This document shows positions 5,517-6,272 of a stretch of DNA of 6,272 nt, piece by piece. The position numbers and the translations under genes are program-made. Origin of the DNA: Bacteriovoracaceae bacterium (GTDB lineage: Bacteria; Bdellovibrionota; UBA1018). Positions within the stretch are counted from its first letter, which is position 1, and every line of letters begins with the position of its first letter. The notes beneath the pieces are model-generated. The model did not search any database. It was not told where the DNA came from and saw nothing but the letters and a program-made list of their open reading frames with translations. Location of the stretch: assembly GCA_023250755.1 (NCBI GenBank), contig JAHFAC010000107.1, positions 1-6,272 of the forward strand. Reading direction: 5' to 3'.

Positions 5517-6272
5517 ATGAAGAAGTATCTCATTTTATTTTTGACTGTCTTATTTACTGGGTTAGGTTTTTCAGGTCACGCTCACGCAAAACTCAATGTT
5601 GTGACTACTGTAACAGACTTGAGATCGATCACATCTGAAGTGGGTGGGGACCTCATTTCTGTAGACAGTATCGCCAAAGGGACCCAGGATCCTCATTATA
5701 TCGAGGCAAAGCCCTCTTTTATGTTGAAAGCCAGTCGTGCGGATCTCGTGATTTCAGTTGGACTGGATCTTGAAGTGGGTTGGCTGCCAAGTATTATTCA
5801 AGGTGCCAGAAATCCAAAAATTAACCGAGGTCAAAATGGCTACTTGGAGGTCGGCCCGTTGATTGAGCCGCTCGAAGTTCCGAAAGGAAGCATTACCCGT
5901 GCTGAAGGGGATGTACACCCTTTTGGGAATCCACACTTCTGGCTGGATCCCATTCGTGCAGGAGAGGTTGCGGTTCATGTCGCGGAGAGGTTGGGTCAAT
6001 TAGATCCCGAGCATTCAGTTCAGTTCATGAGTAATGCGAAAGCACTTCAGTCACGACTCCAAGCTAAGACCAAGCTTTGGCAAGCAAGAGTGGATCGCTC
6101 TGGCGTGAATAAGATCGTCACTTACCATAAGACACTCACTTATTTTTTCGACCGGTTTCATATTCAAAATCCGGCGATTCTTGAGCCGAAACCCGGCATC
6201 CCCCCGACCAGCGGCCACATTATTGAAGTCATCCAAATCCTTAAGGATCAGAAGATTTCGTTGATTTTGGTT
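5517..6272 (+). CDS. znuA: Zinc/manganese ABC transporter substrate-binding protein, ZnuA/TroA type, 3' end cut off
   Basis: The frame is open from ATG 5517 to the right edge (252 codons, no stop), so the gene is partial; family members are usually about 300 aa. The N-terminus MKKYLILFLTVLFTGLGFSG plus a cleavage site after AHA (residue 24) is a signal peptide, and mature KLNVVTTVTDL is the usual first strand of cluster A-I (TroA-like) binding proteins. Three of the four expected metal ligands are visible: H60 in QDPHYIEAKPS, H140 in GNPHFWLDP and H204 in VTYHKTLTYF. The fourth acidic ligand should lie beyond the edge. LEPKPGIPPTSGH (222-234) is also a family motif. The charged His-rich loop of E. 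coli ZnuA is missing; only H134 stands near H140. Zinc is favoured over manganese because of the neighbours, but the sequence alone does not decide. Permease and ATPase genes probably follow. Confidence 0.88.
   Translation, partial: MKKYLILFLTVLFTGLGFSGHAHAKLNVVTTVTDLRSITSEVGGDLISVDSIAKGTQDPHYIEAKPSFMLKASRADLVISVGLDLEVGWLPSIIQGARNPKINRGQNGYLEVGPLIEPLEVPKGSITRAEGDVHPFGNPHFWLDPIRAGEVAVHVAERLGQLDPEHSVQFMSNAKALQSRLQAKTKLWQARVDRSGVNKIVTYHKTLTYFFDRFHIQNPAILEPKPGIPPTSGHIIEVIQILKDQKISLILV

Noticed and set aside
5754..5999. Minus-strand open frame of 81 codons inside the znuA-like gene
   Set aside because: The + strand here encodes conserved ZnuA/TroA motifs; the antisense reading has no family features.
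1..6272. CRISPR array, tRNA/rRNA, insertion sequence or prophage traces
   Set aside because: No direct-repeat array, transposase-like frame, terminal inverted repeats or RNA gene pattern was seen; the window is ordinary tightly packed coding sequence.

Overview
All genes lie on the + strand. They form two functional blocks that share no gene: a phosphate-starvation block (7-3837) and the beginning of what looks like a zinc-uptake block (3974 to the right edge). Base composition is moderate by eye (mid-40s % GC). The organism is a diderm (Gram-negative) bacterium, because the window encodes a beta-barrel outer-membrane protein with a signal peptide and a C-terminal aromatic residue. A proteobacterium or a Bdellovibrio-like/deltaproteobacterial lineage would fit, but this placement is a low-confidence inference from gene order and general similarity.

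Block 1 is the distal part of a pst-pho operon: pstB (ATPase of the phosphate ABC transporter), phoU (negative modulator), phoB (response regulator) and phoR (sensor kinase). The four genes are packed with 1-nt or 4-nt overlaps (TAATG, TTGA, ATGA), so translational coupling is likely. phoB uses a TTG start. pstS, pstC and pstA are presumably just left of the window. PhoR has two membrane segments, a roughly 100-residue extracytoplasmic sensor-like domain, a HAMP-like linker, a PAS domain and a complete kinase core.

A 136-nt gap (3838-3973) follows. It holds only weak terminator-like and promoter-like structure. I see no convincing Pho box or Zur box in it.

Block 2 starts with a 103-aa exported protein resembling the DUF2946 group (Cys/His motif, RAPP near the C-terminus). 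A 99-nt leader with two consecutive inverted repeats comes next. Then come a 370-aa predicted outer-membrane beta-barrel protein with an HxH motif and a His-containing GAHPAH tail, and, 19 nt later, the first 252 codons of a ZnuA/TroA-type metal-binding protein cut by the right edge. The permease and ATPase genes presumably follow outside the window. The working model is that the barrel protein passes metal across the outer membrane, the ZnuA-type protein captures it in the periplasm, and the small Cys/His protein has an unknown accessory role. The outer-membrane step and the small protein are the least characterised parts and the best candidates for something new.
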